From a bacterium (GTDB lineage: Bacteria; Bacillota_I; Bacilli_A; RF39; UBA660): 64,000 nt of DNA. The stretch covers positions 1-64,000 of the forward strand of contig SFSZ01000011.1 in assembly GCA_004563275.1 (NCBI GenBank), written 5' to 3'. Positions 43,229 through 52,846 of the stretch are shown one piece after another; within the stretch, counting starts at the first letter, position 1, and each line of letters begins with the position of its first letter. The notes under the pieces are model-generated. The model was not told the origin of the DNA and searched no databases. It was given only the letters and a program-made list of their open reading frames with translations. Position numbers and translations under genes: made by a program.

Positions 43229-44221
43229 ATGGATAAAGTAAGTTCTAAGAAAAAGAAATATATTATTATAATTGTTAGTGTTATTGCTTTAATACTTTGT
43301 ATAGGAATTGTTTATTTGATTGTAAATAAAAGTAAAAATAAAGTAAATAATAATGATTCAAAGTCTACTAGTATTACTTCTACAACAATAAATGCAGAAA
43401 CTACTACTACTCATAAACCGGAAAAAATAACAATTAAAGTTGAAGATTATATTTTTTCTGATATAGCTGAAAACTTTAAAAATATAAATGATGTTGATTA
43501 TAATAAGAAATCTGAAAATAATATTACTTATGAAAAAGATAATGATTTAGTTTATGCTAAACTTAGTGTGGAAAATGGTATTCTTTATGAATCAATAGAT
43601 AAAAATCCTAAAGTTGAAAGTGGTTATTTAAAAGATAAGAGTATTAAAAAACTTTATGTAATTCCAGATGAAGGTTCTTATTTTGTTTATGTTTTAACAA
43701 GTGATGGAAATATTTATTTGAATGAAAATTATAAAGTGGATAATTTTAAGAAGGTAAGTTCTTCAATTAAAGCTGATGATTTTACTTTTATTTCTTATGG
43801 TGGTACTTATACTGGTGAATGTAGTTATGCTGATATTTTAATTGTTAAATCAGGTAATCATGATTATATAATAACTAGTTCAGGACCAGAATTGTATGAT
43901 AATTATAAGAAAAATTTAAATTTACTTGCATATCCATTCTGTTTTGCTGATATTAAATTTAAAGTTAATTATAATATGAAGTTAATTGATTATATAACTA
44001 ATAAAGCGGTATTAGATAGTGATAAAGAAGAAATATCTGTAGATTATATGGTTAGAGATAATGATTATATTTATGTTGTTAATAGTAAGTATTTTTATAG
44101 ATATGATTATGTAACAGAGAAATTTGATAAATATCCAATAAATAAAATAACAAAAAAGAAAAATGGTTTAACTGTTTTATTAGATAATGGAGATCAAATT
44201 GATTTAAATCAACAAAATTAA
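43229..44221 (+). CDS. Membrane-anchored extracellular protein of unknown function
   Basis: 330 aa with AAAGGAG upstream. A Lys-rich N-terminus (KKKK) and one membrane helix (about 11-33) anchor it; a Ser/Thr-rich linker (about 45-62) leads to an outer beta-rich domain of about 260 residues with repeated short strands (for example YVLTSDGNIYLNENY and YMVRDNDYIYVVNSKYFYRY) that look like beta-propeller or WD-like blades. No catalytic motif or known family is recognised. It is flanked by terminators and probably transcribed alone. Confidence 0.6.
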   Translation: MDKVSSKKKKYIIIIVSVIALILCIGIVYLIVNKSKNKVNNNDSKSTSITSTTINAETTTTHKPEKITIKVEDYIFSDIAENFKNINDVDYNKKSENNITYEKDNDLVYAKLSVENGILYESIDKNPKVESGYLKDKSIKKLYVIPDEGSYFVYVLTSDGNIYLNENYKVDNFKKVSSSIKADDFTFISYGGTYTGECSYADILIVKSGNHDYIITSSGPELYDNYKKNLNLLAYPFCFADIKFKVNYNMKLIDYITNKAVLDSDKEEISVDYMVRDNDYIYVVNSKYFYRYDYVTEKFDKYPINKITKKKNGLTVLLDNGDQIDLNQQN

Positions 44222-44222
44222 A

Positions 44223-44248
44223 AAAACTTGTTTAAGCAAACAAGTTTT
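44223..44248. terminator. Bidirectional terminator
   Basis: AAAACTTGTTT (44223-44233) pairs with AAACAAGTTTT (44238-44248), loop AAGC, between convergent genes. Confidence 0.85.
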
Positions 44249-44645
44249 CTTTATATTTAATGTTATATTCTGATAAAAGTAATCCAAAAGTGTTTTCATC
44301 TTCATAAATGTATTCATGTGAATTTTCATATTTTTCAGCAAATGGATCAGCATCTGAAGCAATATCAAATTTTAAAAATTTGTTATTATTAAATATTATT
44401 TGAATTTCAGTAATATCAGATTTTTGTTTTAATCTATTTATTTTAGTATAGTCAATAATTTGGTTATTAAGTTTTAATAGACAGAAGTTAGCGTATAATT
44501 TATTTTTTAATAGAGTTGGTTCATAAGGGATTTCCTCCCCTTGGTTGTTAAGATTTGAGATATAAAAATCAGCAAATTCTTTTTTATCAATAAGAATGTT
44601 ATCTCCATTTTCGAATATAATTTTGATTGCTACTATGTTGTCCAT
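44232..44645 (-). CDS. Hypothetical cytoplasmic protein
   Basis: 137 aa, with GGTGAG before the start. No signal or membrane segment. It is a small acidic alpha/beta protein (VAIKIIFENGDNILIDKKEF at the start, FDIASDADPFAEKYENSHEY near the end) that I do not recognise. It converges on the anchored protein gene and shares its terminator. The bases before it (44646-44855) hold no gene, only AT-rich sequence and the promoter for tRNA-Arg. Confidence 0.5.
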   Translation of the reverse strand: MDNIVAIKIIFENGDNILIDKKEFADFYISNLNNQGEEIPYEPTLLKNKLYANFCLLKLNNQIIDYTKINRLKQKSDITEIQIIFNNNKFLKFDIASDADPFAEKYENSHEYIYEDENTFGLLLSEYNIKYKENLFA

Positions 44646-44825
44646 ATATTCTCACCATGATAATTATAACATAGTTTTTAAAAAAATAACTCTAAAATTT
44701 TAAAATTTGTATTATTCATCTTTTGTGAATGAAAATTTTTGAATAAATTGGCATATTATTATATTAGTTTGGTAAGTTTTCTTATCTAATTGCAAAAAAA
44801 GGCTTTATTTTTTCTAAAATTGTGT

Positions 44826-44831
44826 TATAAT
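44826..44831 (+). promoter_or_regulatory. -10 element of the tRNA-Arg/tRNA-Pro pair
   Basis: TATAAT with TGTG shortly upstream, 24 bases before tRNA-Arg; the -35 is not clear. Confidence 0.45.
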
Positions 44832-44855
44832 GTTCTAGTAATTGGTTGGTGGGAT

Positions 44856-44932
44856 GCGCTCATAGCTCAATTGGATAGAGCGTTAGACTACGGATCTAAA
44901 GGTTGGGGGTTCGACTCCCTCTGGGCGCACCA
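44856..44932 (+). tRNA. tRNA-Arg(ACG)
   Basis: Acceptor GCGCTCA/TGGGCGC (one G-U), anticodon ACG, D arm with TTGG, T-loop TTCGACT and encoded CCA. Confidence 0.97.
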
Positions 44933-44938
44933 TTATAT

Positions 44939-45015
44939 CGAGAAGTAGCACAGTTTGGTAGTGCACTACGCTTGGGACGTAGGGGTCGCAGGTTCGAATC
45001 CTGTCTTCTCGACCA
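44939..45015 (+). tRNA. tRNA-Pro(TGG)
   Basis: Acceptor CGAGAAG/CTTCTCG, anticodon TGG, T-loop TTCGAAT and encoded CCA. Confidence 0.97.
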
Positions 45016-45025
45016 TTTAAAAATT

Positions 45026-45050
45026 AAATCTCTTTATGAGATTTTTTTTA
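45026..45050 (+). terminator. Terminator of the Arg/Pro tRNA pair
   Basis: AAATCTC (45026-45032) pairs with GAGATTT (45038-45044), then T run. Confidence 0.85.
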
Positions 45051-45113
45051 TTATCATCTTTTTATTTGATTTAAAATTTAGTATAATAATAGAGATAATA
45101 AAGGGTGATAAAT

Positions 45114-47450
45114 GTGAATGAAGAATTAAAGAAAATTGATGCATATTTTAGAGTATTAAATTATTTATCTTGTGCACAAATATATTTAAAAGATAATCCA
45201 TTATTAAAAAGAAAATTAACGATAGATGATGTAAAGAAAAAATTAGTTGGTCATTGGGGTAGTGCACCAGGACAAAATTTTGTTTATGTTCATTTAAATA
45301 GAGTTATAAATAAATATGATTTAAATATGATTTATGTATCTGGTCCTGGTCATAGTGGACAAGCTATGATAGCTAATGCATATTTAGAAGGAACTTATAG
45401 TGAATTATATCCAGAAGTAAGTCAAGATGAAGAAGGACTTACAAGATTATGTAAACAATTTAGTTTTCCAGGAGGAACACCCAGTCATGTAGCACCAGAA
45501 GTTCCTGGTAGTATTAATGAAGGTGGAGAACTTGGTTATAGTTTAGCTCATGCTTATGGAGCAGTTTTAGATAATCCTAGTTTAATAGCTGCTTGTGTTA
45601 TCGGTGATGGAGAAGCAGAAACAGGACCTTTAGCAGCTTCTTGGCAAATAAATAAGATAATTGATCCTGTAAGTGATGGAGCAGTTTTACCGATATTACA
45701 TTTAAATGGTTATAAAATAGCTAATCCGACAATATTATCTAGAATTGATGAAACTGAATTAAAAAAATATTTTGAAGGAATGGGATATCATCCTTATATA
45801 GTTAGTGGTAGTAATCCAATTGTAATGCATCAAAAAATGGCTAAAACTTTAGATAAAGTTATTCTTGAAATTAAGAATATTCAAAATAGTGCTAGAATTA
45901 AAAAAGATAGTACAAGACCGAATTGGCCAATGATAATATTACAAACTCCTAAGGGATGGACGGGAATTAAGAAATATGACGGTAATATGATTGAAGGAAC
46001 ATTTAGATCTCATCAAGTACCAATTCCAGTTAATGAAGAACATATTGAGAATGTTGAACAATTAGAAAAATGGTTAAAAAGTTATAAAATAGATGATTAT
46101 TTTGATAAGAATGGTAAACTTATTAAGGCTTTAAGGGATATTGCTCCTAAGGGTAAGAAAAGAATGAGTGCTAATCCAATTGCTAATGGTGGATTATTAC
46201 TTAAAGATTTAGATATTCCTGATTATACTAGATATGGTTTAATGTTTGAAGGTCATGGTTCTATTAATGCTAGTGATATGTATACTTTAGGACATTTCTT
46301 AAAAGAAGTATTTAAAAAGAATGATGATATTAAGTTATTTGGTCCAGATGAAGCGATGAGTAATAAATTTAATGAGATGTTTAAGGTTACTAATCGTAAA
46401 TGGAATGGTATAACTTATGATTATGATGAATATTTAAAACCTAATGGTAAAATTGTTGATAGTATTTTATCTGAACATGTATGTGAAGGTTTACTTGAAG
46501 GTTATATTTTAACTGGTAGACATGGTATTATGCATAGTTATGAAGCATTTATTAGAATAGTTGATTCAATGGTTAGTCAACATGCTAAATGGCTTAAAAT
46601 GTGTGCTGATATTCCATGGAGAAAAGATATTTCATCTTTAAATTTTATTTTAACTAGTCATTGTTGGCAACAAGATCATAATGGTTTTACACATCAAGAT
46701 CCAGGATTTTTAAATCATCTTGTTACTAAGAAAGCTGATGTGACAAGAATTTATTTACCTTTTGATGCAAATACTTTACTTAGTTGTGCAGACCATGTAT
46801 TAAGAACTAAAAACTATATTAATGTAATTGTGGCATCTAAACATGAAAGACCTCAATGGTTAAATATTGAAGATGCTAAAAAACATTGTGCAAAAGGTGT
46901 GGATATCTTTAAATGGGCTAGTGATGAAAATCCTGATGTAGTGCTTGCTTGTGCTGGAGATACCCCAACTTTAGAAACTTTAGCGGCAACTCAAATCTTA
47001 AAGGATAATATTCCTGAATTAAAGGTAAGAGTAGTTAATGTAGTTGATTTAATGAAGCTTGTTTCAAATGAAGATCATCCACATGGATTAACTCAAGAAG
47101 AATATAATAAATTATTTACGAAAGATAAACCAATTATCTTTGCATTCCATGGTTATCCACATTTAATTCATCAATTAACATATAAGAGAGTTAATCAAAA
47201 TATGCATGTTCATGGATATACAGAAGAAGGAACTATTACAACTCCTTTTGATATGAGAGTAGTAAATAAGTTAGATAGATATCATTTAGTTTTAGATGTT
47301 TTAAAATATACTAAGATAAACTCTAATAGAAAGAAATCTTTGCAAAAGAAATGTTTAGATACTTTAGATTATCATAATGAATATATTAAAGAAAATGGTG
47401 TAGATATTCCTGAAGTAGTTAATTTTAAATGGCACGGAAAAGAATTTTAA
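45114..47450 (+). CDS. xfp: Xylulose-5-phosphate/fructose-6-phosphate phosphoketolase
   Basis: 778 aa from GTG 45114, with AAGGGTG six bases upstream. A thiamine pyrophosphate enzyme that splits xylulose-5-P (or fructose-6-P) to acetyl phosphate plus a triose or tetrose phosphate. Signatures: GHWGSAPGQNFVYVHLNRVI, GPGHSGQAMIANAYLEGTYS, GGTPSHVAPEVPGSINEGGE, the GDGEAETGPLA cofactor motif, and late HGYTEEGTITTPFDM. Length is normal. It implies a heterofermentative or bifid-type route giving acetyl phosphate; the acetate kinase partner is not in this window. Confidence 0.97.
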   Translation: MNEELKKIDAYFRVLNYLSCAQIYLKDNPLLKRKLTIDDVKKKLVGHWGSAPGQNFVYVHLNRVINKYDLNMIYVSGPGHSGQAMIANAYLEGTYSELYPEVSQDEEGLTRLCKQFSFPGGTPSHVAPEVPGSINEGGELGYSLAHAYGAVLDNPSLIAACVIGDGEAETGPLAASWQINKIIDPVSDGAVLPILHLNGYKIANPTILSRIDETELKKYFEGMGYHPYIVSGSNPIVMHQKMAKTLDKVILEIKNIQNSARIKKDSTRPNWPMIILQTPKGWTGIKKYDGNMIEGTFRSHQVPIPVNEEHIENVEQLEKWLKSYKIDDYFDKNGKLIKALRDIAPKGKKRMSANPIANGGLLLKDLDIPDYTRYGLMFEGHGSINASDMYTLGHFLKEVFKKNDDIKLFGPDEAMSNKFNEMFKVTNRKWNGITYDYDEYLKPNGKIVDSILSEHVCEGLLEGYILTGRHGIMHSYEAFIRIVDSMVSQHAKWLKMCADIPWRKDISSLNFILTSHCWQQDHNGFTHQDPGFLNHLVTKKADVTRIYLPFDANTLLSCADHVLRTKNYINVIVASKHERPQWLNIEDAKKHCAKGVDIFKWASDENPDVVLACAGDTPTLETLAATQILKDNIPELKVRVVNVVDLMKLVSNEDHPHGLTQEEYNKLFTKDKPIIFAFHGYPHLIHQLTYKRVNQNMHVHGYTEEGTITTPFDMRVVNKLDRYHLVLDVLKYTKINSNRKKSLQKKCLDTLDYHNEYIKENGVDIPEVVNFKWHGKEF

Positions 47451-47513
47451 TAATTCTTTTTTTGTTGATATTTTTTTGCTCATATAGTAATATAATTTTT
47501 AAAGGTGATGGTT

Positions 47514-47876
47514 ATGATGATGAAAGTACAGTATGCTTATTATTATTCTGATGAGTATGGTGTATATTTTATTAGAAGAATAGATGGGGAAAGTTTAGAA
47601 AGACATATACCGAAAGGGTTATATGATTTATGTTATGAAGAATTTTCTCGTAATAATGGCATGGCAGTTGCTTTTAGTCAAGAAAATAAAGTTGTTTATT
47701 ATAGTGATGATGAAACAATGGCATTATTAGATTTTAATTTTAGAACTTTAAATCATAAAGAAACATGTGAAATGTTTAAAAGTTATAGTGATTATAATAA
47801 AGCAGAAGATGATGATGCTCCTTCTATAATTGATACTTTAAAGGGTTGTTTAACTAAAAAGAAAAAGGATTGTTAA
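47514..47876 (+). CDS. Small hypothetical protein
   Basis: 120 aa from ATG 47514, six bases after AAAGGTG; ATGs at 47517 and 47520 are close alternatives. No signal or membrane segment. The sequence starts with several aromatic residues (VQYAYYYSDEYGVYFIRRID) and ends with a basic run (LTKKKKKDC-like). A small cytoplasmic alpha/beta protein of no recognised family. It is convergent with the next gene, overlapping by four bases within a shared hairpin. Confidence 0.5.
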   Translation: MMMKVQYAYYYSDEYGVYFIRRIDGESLERHIPKGLYDLCYEEFSRNNGMAVAFSQENKVVYYSDDETMALLDFNFRTLNHKETCEMFKSYSDYNKAEDDDAPSIIDTLKGCLTKKKKDC

Positions 47877-47888
47877 AATCCTTTTTCT
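47860..47888. terminator. Bidirectional hairpin between convergent genes
   Basis: 12-bp perfect stem (47860-47871 with 47877-47888), loop GTTAA. It covers both stop codons. Confidence 0.7.
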
Positions 47889-48409
47889 TTGCTTAAATAA
47901 TCTAATGTTGTACCTTCATAAATAACATTGTTTAAATTAAAGAAATCTTTTGGTTCTAGAAGTGAATAGTCTTTATCAAAAGAAAGAATACCATTTTCAC
48001 TTAACAATTTTCCACAAAATTGACTACAACAATAATGATATTTACGATGCTTTATTTTTTTTCTTTTAATATATAATAAACCGATAAGATTATATTTATA
48101 TTTACTTTTGTATTTGATGTAATTATTTTTTAAATCATCTTTTAGATCATTATATTGTTTATTTGTAATATTTAATTGATATATTTTTATTTTTGATTTA
48201 GAAAAATGTTTACATCTACGTTCATAGTATTCGTTTATTAAACCGCCAGGTAAGGGGATATAGGTGTATTTACGACCAAATGAATAGGCATTTTCTAGTT
48301 TTTTATCTAAAGATATTGTGACGTGTACGTATTCTTCTTTAGTAAAATATTTTAAAACTTTTGATACTAATGAGCCAGAATTTGAAACAATTATGTATAT
48401 ATTTTTCAT
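47873..48409 (-). CDS. Permuted NlpC/P60-like (YiiX-type) protein
   Basis: 178 aa. It shows the circularly permuted papain-like (YiiX/YebB) layout: an early His in EEYVHVTISLDKKLENAYSF, a mid basic region, and the Cys in KYHYCCSQFCGKLL near residue 130, then a hydrophobic end. Such proteins are amidases or peptidases acting on lipids or cell-wall peptides, but no signal peptide is present here. Its start overlaps the stop of the upstream FAD enzyme by four bases (ATGA), so the two are co-translated. Function uncertain. Confidence 0.7.
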   Translation of the reverse strand: MKNIYIIVSNSGSLVSKVLKYFTKEEYVHVTISLDKKLENAYSFGRKYTYIPLPGGLINEYYERRCKHFSKSKIKIYQLNITNKQYNDLKDDLKNNYIKYKSKYKYNLIGLLYIKRKKIKHRKYHYCCSQFCGKLLSENGILSFDKDYSLLEPKDFFNLNNVIYEGTTLDYLSKEKGF

Positions 48410-49785
48410 TTTAAAATATCTCTTGCTGCGATAACACCACTAATTGATGCTTGAATTAAACCTCTGGTTATACCAGCACCATCACCAATAGCGTAAACGC
48501 CATCTATATTTGTTTTTAAATTATTATTAACTTTAACTTTAGTTGAATAAAATTTTACTTCAACACCATAAAGAATTGTTGAATCACCATTAATACCTGG
48601 ACAAACTTTATCTAAAGCCTCTAATGTTTCTAAAAGAGCAACTAGGATACGATGGGGAAGAGCAAATGATAGATCTCCAGGAACTGCGTCTTTTAAAGTA
48701 GGTTCATAACAAAGTTTTTTCATTTTATTATATGTTGAACGTTTTCCTTGTTTTAAGTCTTTTAATCTTTGAACCATAATTTTTCCACCAGTTAACATAT
48801 TTGAAAGTTCAGCAATATATTTACCATATTTTATTGGTTCATCAAATGGTTCAGTAAAGTTTGCAGATACTAATAAAGCAAAGTTAGTATTTTCGCTTTT
48901 TATATCTTTAAATGAATGACCATTGACAACGGCGATATTATCATCGTAATTTTCTTGACTAACAAATCCACCGGGATTCATACAGAAAGTTCGAACAATA
49001 TTATCGGTTGTTTTTGAAGTGTTGTATATTTTAAATTCATATAATTCGTTGGTTAAAAAGTCAGTTATTGTTCTTGGAAGTTCAACTCTGACACCAATAT
49101 CAATTTGATTTCCTTCAATTGGTAAATGATGTTTTTTACATGTATTTTGAAGCCATTCTGATCCACTGCGACCAACTGCTAAAATAATATTATCACCAAT
49201 AAATTCTTTTTGAGTTCCGTTAATATCAATAATTACTTTCTTTTCTTTATCTAAATCTATATCAATGGCATCTGCAAGGTCATATATTTCAACATTTTTA
49301 TGGCTTTTAATAGTTTCATACATTTTATCCATGATTATTTGAGTTTTTTCAGTACCTAGATGTCTAACAGGGCATTTTACTAATTTTAAATTATTAGCAG
49401 TACATTTATTAGCAAATTCATCAGCAAATTTTTGATTATAAATTACTTCTTTAGTAGCACCATAATCTAAATAAATATCATCTACGTATTTAATATATTC
49501 ATTTAATTTATCGCTGCCAAGGTAATCTTCTAACCAACCTCCAACATCTTTGTTTAAGGATAATTTGCCATCAGAGAAAGCTCCGGCACCACCCCAACCA
49601 CAAGATATGTTACAAGGAATACATCCGGCACATTTACCTAATTTAGCTTTAGGGCATTTTCTTATTTTTATGTTTCGACCTTTGTCAAACATAGCTATTT
49701 TTAAGTCAGGTTTGTTTTTTAAAAGTTCTAGGGCTGAAAAGATACCTGCAGGTCCACAACCTATAATTAAAACATCATACTTCAT
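48406..49785 (-). CDS. COG2509-type NAD/FAD-dependent dehydrogenase
   Basis: 459 aa. It opens with the FAD-binding GxGxxG motif (VLIIGCGPAGIFSALEL) and an early Cys-rich stretch (KCPKAKLGKCAGCIPC, then CNISCGWGGAGAFSDGKL) that marks the COG2509 family of uncharacterised FAD dehydrogenases. The second dinucleotide motif and the final VYAIGDGAGITRGLIQASIS (flavin-contact) are present. Substrate is unknown; the family may reduce unsaturated or thiol substrates. It is co-translated with the NlpC/P60-like gene. GTGATAAT upstream gives the ribosome site. Confidence 0.9.
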   Translation of the reverse strand: MKYDVLIIGCGPAGIFSALELLKNKPDLKIAMFDKGRNIKIRKCPKAKLGKCAGCIPCNISCGWGGAGAFSDGKLSLNKDVGGWLEDYLGSDKLNEYIKYVDDIYLDYGATKEVIYNQKFADEFANKCTANNLKLVKCPVRHLGTEKTQIIMDKMYETIKSHKNVEIYDLADAIDIDLDKEKKVIIDINGTQKEFIGDNIILAVGRSGSEWLQNTCKKHHLPIEGNQIDIGVRVELPRTITDFLTNELYEFKIYNTSKTTDNIVRTFCMNPGGFVSQENYDDNIAVVNGHSFKDIKSENTNFALLVSANFTEPFDEPIKYGKYIAELSNMLTGGKIMVQRLKDLKQGKRSTYNKMKKLCYEPTLKDAVPGDLSFALPHRILVALLETLEALDKVCPGINGDSTILYGVEVKFYSTKVKVNNNLKTNIDGVYAIGDGAGITRGLIQASISGVIAARDILK

Positions 49786-49857
49786 ATTATCACCACATTA
49801 TAATTATATCATATATGTTTGTTCATTTATATGATATAATTAATTTAGGTGATATTG

Positions 49858-51051
49858 ATGAATGACATTAAATTTAAACCAGTTATTTTAGGAATAGATG
49901 TAGGAGCTTATAGTGTAGCAAGAACATTTTATGAATTTTATAATGTTAAGTCTATTATTATAGGTAAATATACTTATTGGATGACTAATTATAGTAAAAT
50001 TACAGAAACTTATACAGTAGATGGAATGAAAGAAGATAAATTAATTGATTATTTAGTTGATTTAAAGAAACAATATCCAGATACTAAATTATTACTTTTT
50101 GGTTGTTCTGAAGATTATGTTGATACAATTGTTAGAAATAAAGATGTATTAGATAAATATTATGTTATACCAACCGTTGATTTAAAGACATTAAATAGAG
50201 TAGTGGAAAAAGAAAACTTCTATGATGTTTGTGAAAAAGTGGGAATTAATTATCCTAAAACTATTATTTTAAATAAAGATAATTATAAAGATACTTCTAT
50301 TCCATTTAAATATCCAATTGTTGGTAAAGTATCTAATAAAGCTGTTTATCAAAGAATTAGTTTTGAAGGTAAGATGAAAGTATTTATAATTAACTCTTAT
50401 GAAGAATTGATTACTATTCTTGATAGATGTTTTGGTGCTAGATATAATGATGATTTTGTAGTACAAGAATATATTAAAGGTACAGATGCAAATATGAGAG
50501 TTTTAACTTGTTTCTGTGATCAAAATAGTAATGTATTATTTTCATCAGTTGGTAGAGTTTTACTTGAAGAAAAAGGACCAGATGTTACTGGAAATTATTC
50601 TGCTATAGTAAATACAGAAGATGAGAAATTAGTAGAAGCAGCTAAGAAATTCTTAAAGGAAACTAATTATAAAGGTTATGCTAATTTTGATGTTAAGTAT
50701 GATGATGAAACTAAAGATTTTTATTTCTTTGAAGTTAATGTTAGATTAGGTAGAAGTAATTTTTATATGGGAGCAGGTCATACTAATTATTTAGAACCTT
50801 GTGTAGATGCTTATATCTATGAAAATGTTAAAGATAAATATGAACAAAAGGGTAAAGAACTTTATAGAATAATTCCATTTTGTGTAATTAAGAAATATGT
50901 TAAAGATAAAGAATTAATTAAAGAATATAAAAAGTTAAAGAGAAATAATCCATTAGATTATAAAAAAGATTTTTCTTTAAAGAGAAAGTTTTATATTAAT
51001 ATGGCTTTAATTAATCATATTAGAAAGTTTAGAAAGTATTATGAGAAATAA
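49858..51051 (+). CDS. ATP-grasp ligase, probable D-aspartate ligase
   Basis: 397 aa from ATG 49858, six bases after TTAGGTG. An ATP-grasp enzyme: an N-terminal Rossmann-like half (PVILGIDVGAYSVARTFYEF), a central ATP-binding region (FKYPIVGKVSNKAVYQ and FVVQEYIKGTDANMRVLTCF), and FFEVNVRLGRSNFYMGAG, the metal-binding end of the fold. It is related to the Enterococcus D-aspartate ligase (Asl), which adds D-Asp to the Lys of the peptidoglycan precursor. The overlapping next gene is an aspartate racemase, strong context for this role. A polyglutamate- or other amino-acid ligase remains possible. Confidence 0.75.
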   Translation: MNDIKFKPVILGIDVGAYSVARTFYEFYNVKSIIIGKYTYWMTNYSKITETYTVDGMKEDKLIDYLVDLKKQYPDTKLLLFGCSEDYVDTIVRNKDVLDKYYVIPTVDLKTLNRVVEKENFYDVCEKVGINYPKTIILNKDNYKDTSIPFKYPIVGKVSNKAVYQRISFEGKMKVFIINSYEELITILDRCFGARYNDDFVVQEYIKGTDANMRVLTCFCDQNSNVLFSSVGRVLLEEKGPDVTGNYSAIVNTEDEKLVEAAKKFLKETNYKGYANFDVKYDDETKDFYFFEVNVRLGRSNFYMGAGHTNYLEPCVDAYIYENVKDKYEQKGKELYRIIPFCVIKKYVKDKELIKEYKKLKRNNPLDYKKDFSLKRKFYINMALINHIRKFRKYYEK

Positions 51052-51748
51052 TTTAGTAGGTGTAATTGGTGGGTTAGGCCCTATGGCTACTGCCAAATTT
51101 ATGGAGATAGTTATTAATAATACAGAAGCTACTTGTGATCAAGAAAATGTTGATATGCTTATATGTCAATATTCAAGTATACCTGATAGAACTGCTTATA
51201 TTTTAGATGATAGTAAAACTAATCCGGTTTATGAGATGATTGAAGCAGCTAAATTACTTGAAAATAATAATGTATTATTTATAGTTATGCCATGTAATAC
51301 AGCAACTTATTTTTATGATGAAGTAGCTAAAAGTGTAAATATACCGATACTTAATATTGTAAAAGAAACTGTATATAATGTGATTGATAGAGGTATTAAA
51401 AAAGTTGGCTTAATGGCTACTGATGGAACTATTCAATCGGGTGTTTATGATAAGTATGCTGAAGATAAATTAGAAATATTTAAACCTAATGAAGAAATTC
51501 AAAAAAAGGTTATGTCAATTATTTATGATGATGTAAAACAAAATAAAATACCTAGTAAAGAAGAACTTATGAATATTGTAAAGTATTTTAAAGATAGTAA
51601 TTGTGAAGCAGTTATTGCTGGATGTACTGAGTTATCGGTAGCATTTAATCAGTTAGGTATTGATTTAGAAAAAGAAAATATTGTTGATAGTTTAACAGTA
51701 CTTGCAAAGAAAACAATTTTATTAGCTGGCAAAAATATTAAAAAATAG
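51041..51748 (+). CDS. Aspartate/glutamate racemase
   Basis: 235 aa. PLP-independent Asp/Glu racemase with the two catalytic cysteines in VMPCNTATYF (about 85-94) and IAGCTELSVAF (about 191-201), the start GVIGGLGPMATAKFME, and the family loop SIPDRTAYIL. It interconverts L- and D-aspartate (or glutamate). Its start overlaps the ATP-grasp ligase by 11 bases, so the pair should be co-translated and supply D-Asp. This mirrors the racemase/ligase pair of lactic acid bacteria with D-Asp cross-bridges. Confidence 0.93.
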   Translation: MRNNLVGVIGGLGPMATAKFMEIVINNTEATCDQENVDMLICQYSSIPDRTAYILDDSKTNPVYEMIEAAKLLENNNVLFIVMPCNTATYFYDEVAKSVNIPILNIVKETVYNVIDRGIKKVGLMATDGTIQSGVYDKYAEDKLEIFKPNEEIQKKVMSIIYDDVKQNKIPSKEELMNIVKYFKDSNCEAVIAGCTELSVAFNQLGIDLEKENIVDSLTVLAKKTILLAGKNIKK

Positions 51749-51765
51749 TTTTTGGAGTGGATTGT

Positions 51766-52830
51766 ATGAAAAAGAAATATTTTTATTTGGGTATATATGT
51801 ATTAATTTTATTGATAGAGATATATTCTTTTAAAAATATTTTTTATAAGCCTCAAAATGTTGTTATTAGTAAACCTATCATTATACAGAAAGTGTGTAGT
51901 GATGATATTAAAAGTGTAAAAATAACAGCGGCAGGTGATTGTACAATCGGTTGGGATCCAAGATATGGATATGCGACTAGATATGATAAATATTTAGATG
52001 ATAATAATGGAGATTATGGTTATTATTTTAAAAAAGTTAAATATTTATTTGAAAGTGATGATTTATCAATTGTTAACTTGGAAGGTCAATTAACCAGTTC
52101 GAATGATAGAGTAGAGAAAAAATTTAATTTTAAGGCACCAACTTCTTATGTTAATGTGTTAAAAAAGGGTAATATAGAGGTTGTGAGCTTTGCTAATAAT
52201 CATGCTTATGATTTTGGTGAAAAAGGATATGAAGAGACTGTAAAGACTTTAAATGAAGCAAATGTTGATTATTATGGTGGTAGTAAATATTTAATTAAAG
52301 AAGTTAATGGAATTAAAATTGGTTTTTTTGCTTTATTAGATATATATGGACGAAAATATAATGAGTGTTTAAAAGCAATTAATTATTTAAAAGAACAAAA
52401 TTGTGATTTGATTATAGCTTCTATGCATTGGGGTATAGAAGGTGACTATGTTCAAGCTACTTTTCAAGAAAAGTTAGGGCATTATTTAATTGATAATGGT
52501 GTAGATTTAGTTTTAGGAGCTCATCCTCATTTAATTCAAGGTATTGAAAAATATAATGATAAATATATATTATATTCAATGGGTAACTTTTCTTTTGGTG
52601 GTAATCAAAATCCATCTGATAAGGATACTTTTATTTATCAACAAACTTTTAAATTTGTTAATGGTAAATTACAACTTGATGATAATATTTCAATAATACC
52701 AGCATCTGTTTCAAGTGTTAAATATATAAATAATTATCAACCAGTTGTGTTAGATGGTAGTGAAGGCGAAAGAGTTCTTAATAAAATACTTAAATATAGT
52801 AAAGGATTTGAATACAAAAAAAGTGCATAA
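51766..52830 (+). CDS. CapA family (poly-gamma-glutamate synthesis type) protein
   Basis: 354 aa from ATG 51766, six bases after GGAGTG. An N-terminal membrane anchor (about 4-22) is followed by a calcineurin-like metallophosphatase-fold domain: ITAAGDCTIGWDPRYGY, IVNLEGQLTSS, SFANNHAYDFGEKGYEETVK, IASMHWGIEGDY and GAHPHLIQGIEKYND, the metal ligands of the CapA/PgsA family. Family members take part in capsule or poly-gamma-glutamate export, but often stand alone as surface phosphatase-like proteins. It follows the racemase by 17 bases in the same direction. Confidence 0.93.
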   Translation: MKKKYFYLGIYVLILLIEIYSFKNIFYKPQNVVISKPIIIQKVCSDDIKSVKITAAGDCTIGWDPRYGYATRYDKYLDDNNGDYGYYFKKVKYLFESDDLSIVNLEGQLTSSNDRVEKKFNFKAPTSYVNVLKKGNIEVVSFANNHAYDFGEKGYEETVKTLNEANVDYYGGSKYLIKEVNGIKIGFFALLDIYGRKYNECLKAINYLKEQNCDLIIASMHWGIEGDYVQATFQEKLGHYLIDNGVDLVLGAHPHLIQGIEKYNDKYILYSMGNFSFGGNQNPSDKDTFIYQQTFKFVNGKLQLDDNISIIPASVSSVKYINNYQPVVLDGSEGERVLNKILKYSKGFEYKKSA

Positions 52831-52846
52831 ATTTTGCACTTTTTTT
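52816..52846 (+). terminator. Intrinsic terminator of the capA-like gene
   Basis: 12-bp stem (52816-52827 with 52835-52846), 7-base loop, T-rich right arm; the A-rich left arm also gives a T tract on the minus strand. Confidence 0.85.
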
